NCBI GenBank assembly: GCA_030528885.1
Contig: JAUMXY010000001.1
Coordinates: 100,198 to 164,197, forward strand
Direction of reading: 5' to 3'
DNA: 64,000 bases
Origin: Bacteroidales bacterium
Lineage (GTDB): Bacteria; Bacteroidota; Bacteroidia; Bacteroidales; Bacteroidaceae
The position numbers and the translations under genes are program-made. Below, in pieces: positions 62,516 to 64,000 of this stretch (the stretch's first letter is position 1; each line of letters starts with the position of its first letter). The notes beneath the pieces were generated by a model. It did no database searches. It was not told the origin of the DNA and saw only the letters and a list, made by a program, of their open reading frames with translations.

Positions 62516-63391
62516 TTAATCGATAAAACGTTTGGTCAAGTCGTGAAATTCTTCGATTCGCCTGTCGCGCAGGAATGGCCACCACCGACGCACGTTTTCA
62601 CAACGTTTCATGTCAATATCCACCACGGCTATAGCTTCCTCGTCCTTGGGGGCGCGATACAGCAATTCCCCTTGAGGGCCAGCAACGAAGCTGCTTCCCC
62701 AAAACGAGATGCCCTTCGTCTGTCCTGAAGGGTCTTCCTCGTGCCCTGTACGATTGACAGCGATGACAGGTATGCCATTGGCTACGGCATGCCCCCTTTG
62801 TACAGTTGTCCACGCTTCTCGTTGGCGCTCTTGTTCTTCTTCCGTATCAGATGATTCGTAGCCGATGGCTGTAGGGTAGATGAGCAGTTCTGCTCCTTGC
62901 AAGGCCATCAGGCGCGCTCCTTCTGGATACCATTGGTCCCAACATACTTGTACGCCCAATTTCCCCACACTCGTTTCGATGGGGTGGAAGCCTAAATCGC
63001 CAGGAGTGAAATAGAATTTTTCATAATAAGCAGGGTCGTCTGGGATATGCATCTTTCTGTATTTTCCAGCAATGGAGCCGTCTTTCTCAAACACAACGGC
63101 TGTGTTATGGTAAAGCCCTGGCGCTCTTCGTTCGAAAAGCGAAGTCACAATCACCACTCCAAGCTCCTTGGCAAGCTTTCCATAGGCTTCTGTGGAGGGG
63201 CCAGGAATGGGCTCTGCAAGGTCAAACATCGATGTGTCTTCCACTTGGCAGAAATACAGGGAATTGTGCAACTCTTGCAGAATAACCAGCTCTGCTCCTG
63301 CTGAAGCTGCTTTTCTGATGCCTTCTTGCATGTGCTCGACATTCCTTTGAATGTCCTTGCAACACTTGTTTTGTATAATTCCTACTTTCAT
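62516..63391 (-). CDS. aguB: N-carbamoylputrescine amidase
   Basis: A 291-residue nitrilase-superfamily enzyme of polyamine synthesis that hydrolyses N-carbamoylputrescine to putrescine. The Glu-Lys-Cys triad is visible: LQELHNSLYF (Glu), KYRKMHIPDD (Lys) and GVQVCWDQWYPEG (Cys). Length matches AguB. No agmatine deiminase (aguA) is next to it in the window. It has its own promoter. Confidence 0.92.
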   Translation of the reverse strand: MKVGIIQNKCCKDIQRNVEHMQEGIRKAASAGAELVILQELHNSLYFCQVEDTSMFDLAEPIPGPSTEAYGKLAKELGVVIVTSLFERRAPGLYHNTAVVFEKDGSIAGKYRKMHIPDDPAYYEKFYFTPGDLGFHPIETSVGKLGVQVCWDQWYPEGARLMALQGAELLIYPTAIGYESSDTEEEQERQREAWTTVQRGHAVANGIPVIAVNRTGHEEDPSGQTKGISFWGSSFVAGPQGELLYRAPKDEEAIAVVDIDMKRCENVRRWWPFLRDRRIEEFHDLTKRFID

Positions 63392-63407
63392 AAAGTCAAA
63401 TTTGCCA

Positions 63408-63415
63408 CAAAATTA
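63408..63415 (-). promoter_or_regulatory. Promoter -7 box of aguB
   Basis: TAATTTTG on the minus strand, 16 bases before the start at 63391. Confidence 0.6.
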
Positions 63416-63458
63416 TAAAATCTTTTTCATATAGGGGCGTTTTGACGTGAGAAATTCG

Positions 63459-63466
63459 TAACTTTG
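63459..63466 (+). promoter_or_regulatory. Promoter -7 box of the aminotransferase
   Basis: TAACTTTG, a full match, 45 bases before the ATG at 63512. Divergent from the aguB promoter. Confidence 0.65.
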
Positions 63467-63511
63467 CATGATTATACTATTATAAAAAGAAGTAACTTCA
63501 TCTAATCATAT

Positions 63512-64000
63512 ATGCCGAAAATATCAATAAGAGGAACAGAGATGCCCAGCTCGCCCATACGCAAGCTGGCTCCTTTAGCTGAGGATGCAAAGAGACGTGG
63601 CATTAAAGTGTACCATCTCAATATAGGTCAGCCAGACCTTCCGACTCCCCAAGTGGCATTAGATGCCATCAAGAATATAGACCGAAAAATATTGGAATAC
63701 AGTCCTTCGCAAGGCTATCTCAGCTATCGAGAGAAGCTGGTCGGCTATTATGCTAAGTATGACATCAACTTGACTCCTGACGATATCATCATCACCAGCG
63801 GAGGTAGCGAGGCCGTGTTGTTTGCTTTCTTGGCATGCCTTAACCCAGGAGACGAAATCATCGTGCCAGAGCCTGCTTATGCAAACTATATGGCGTTTGC
63901 CATTTCTGCAGGAGCAGTCATTCGAACTATCGCAACGACCATAGACGAGGGTTTCTCTCTTCCTAAGGTTGAGCAGTTTGAAGAACTCATCAATGAGCGC
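63512..64000 (+). CDS. Class I/II aminotransferase (partial, runs off the window)
   Basis: The first 163 codons of a PLP-dependent aminotransferase. It starts MPKISIRGTEMPSSPIRK, has LNIGQPDLPTPQVA, YSPSQGYLSYREKL and ITSGGSEAVLFAFLA, the fold type I N-terminal plan of aspartate/aromatic aminotransferases. No stop occurs before base 64000. The active-site Lys lies beyond the window. Confidence 0.88.
   Translation, partial: MPKISIRGTEMPSSPIRKLAPLAEDAKRRGIKVYHLNIGQPDLPTPQVALDAIKNIDRKILEYSPSQGYLSYREKLVGYYAKYDINLTPDDIIITSGGSEAVLFAFLACLNPGDEIIVPEPAYANYMAFAISAGAVIRTIATTIDEGFSLPKVEQFEELINER

Noticed and set aside
1..64000. CRISPR arrays, prophage, insertion sequences and SusC/SusD pairs
   Set aside because: None seen: repeats are short palindromes without regular spacers, and no transposase, integrase or TonB-dependent receptor is encoded.

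Overview
The window looks like chromosomal DNA of a Bacteroidales bacterium, most likely Prevotella or a close relative. The reasons are a short sigma-70 factor with no region 1.1, many promoters with the Bacteroidota -7 box TAnnTTTG, many SPI/lipoproteins of Bacteroidales families (DUF4836, DUF4738, DUF3298-type, lipocalin-like), the ZapA/ribonuclease Y pair, and GH2, GH43 and GH57 glycosidases. No insertion sequence, phage, CRISPR array or SusC/SusD pair is visible. The species call is inference. Layout: 1-11.1 kb is a minus-strand envelope-polysaccharide region (alginate-lyase-like protein, GT2, nucleotide-sugar dehydrogenase, WecA-like and WcaJ-like initiating transferases, Wzi). Housekeeping rny, zapA and a ZapB-like coiled coil sit inside it. 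11.4-15.4 kb holds a CNNM/CBS membrane protein, TcdA, DciA-like DUF721, recF and one tRNA-Gly. 15.4-19.5 kb holds a NhaD-type antiporter, pfkA, an unusually short MiaA-like protein and a diacylglycerol-kinase-like protein. A Crp/Fnr regulator (19.5-20.2 kb) is divergent from a three-gene glycogen operon (debranching enzyme, glycogen synthase, GH57; 20.4-25.1 kb). 25.5-30.0 kb holds a truncated BadF-type kinase, the ABC-F factor EttA and NAD synthetase. 30.1-36.6 kb holds a GH2 and GH43 pair plus mltG. 36.8-42.0 kb holds a nitroreductase/DUF2520/KdsC/Maf operon and several lipoproteins or membrane proteins. 42.2-50.5 kb is a long plus-strand run: map, tsaD, rsmE, a DUF4836 lipoprotein, an ABC transporter pair, an AmgK-like kinase fused to a RapZ-like C-terminal domain, and a MurU-like uridylyltransferase. 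Then come htrA/degP, a candidate structured non-coding RNA of about 317 nt, and rpoD. From 54.3 kb a compact cluster follows: a secreted small protein, a C11 (clostripain) lipoprotein, an HprK-like kinase, an S26-type peptidase and a PqqD-like protein. After that lie ung, an SGNH hydrolase, a phospholipase D-type protein, a GHL10 glycosidase, N-carbamoylputrescine amidase and the start of an aminotransferase that runs off the right edge. The most interesting items are (1) the structured RNA between degP and rpoD, with its own promoter, nested long-range helices and terminator; (2) the C11/HprK-like/S26/PqqD cluster, which resembles a peptide-modification system with no visible precursor or radical SAM enzyme; (3) the AmgK-RapZ fusion next to MurU, suggesting cell-wall sugar recycling coupled to amino-sugar sensing; (4) several families of intergenic palindromes, one a perfect 48-nt palindrome; (5) degraded or altered genes: the N-truncated BadF kinase, a MiaA-like protein lacking the usual insert, and an alginate-lyase-like protein with Gln where His is expected. 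All assignments come from reading the translations and the DNA; no database search was run.
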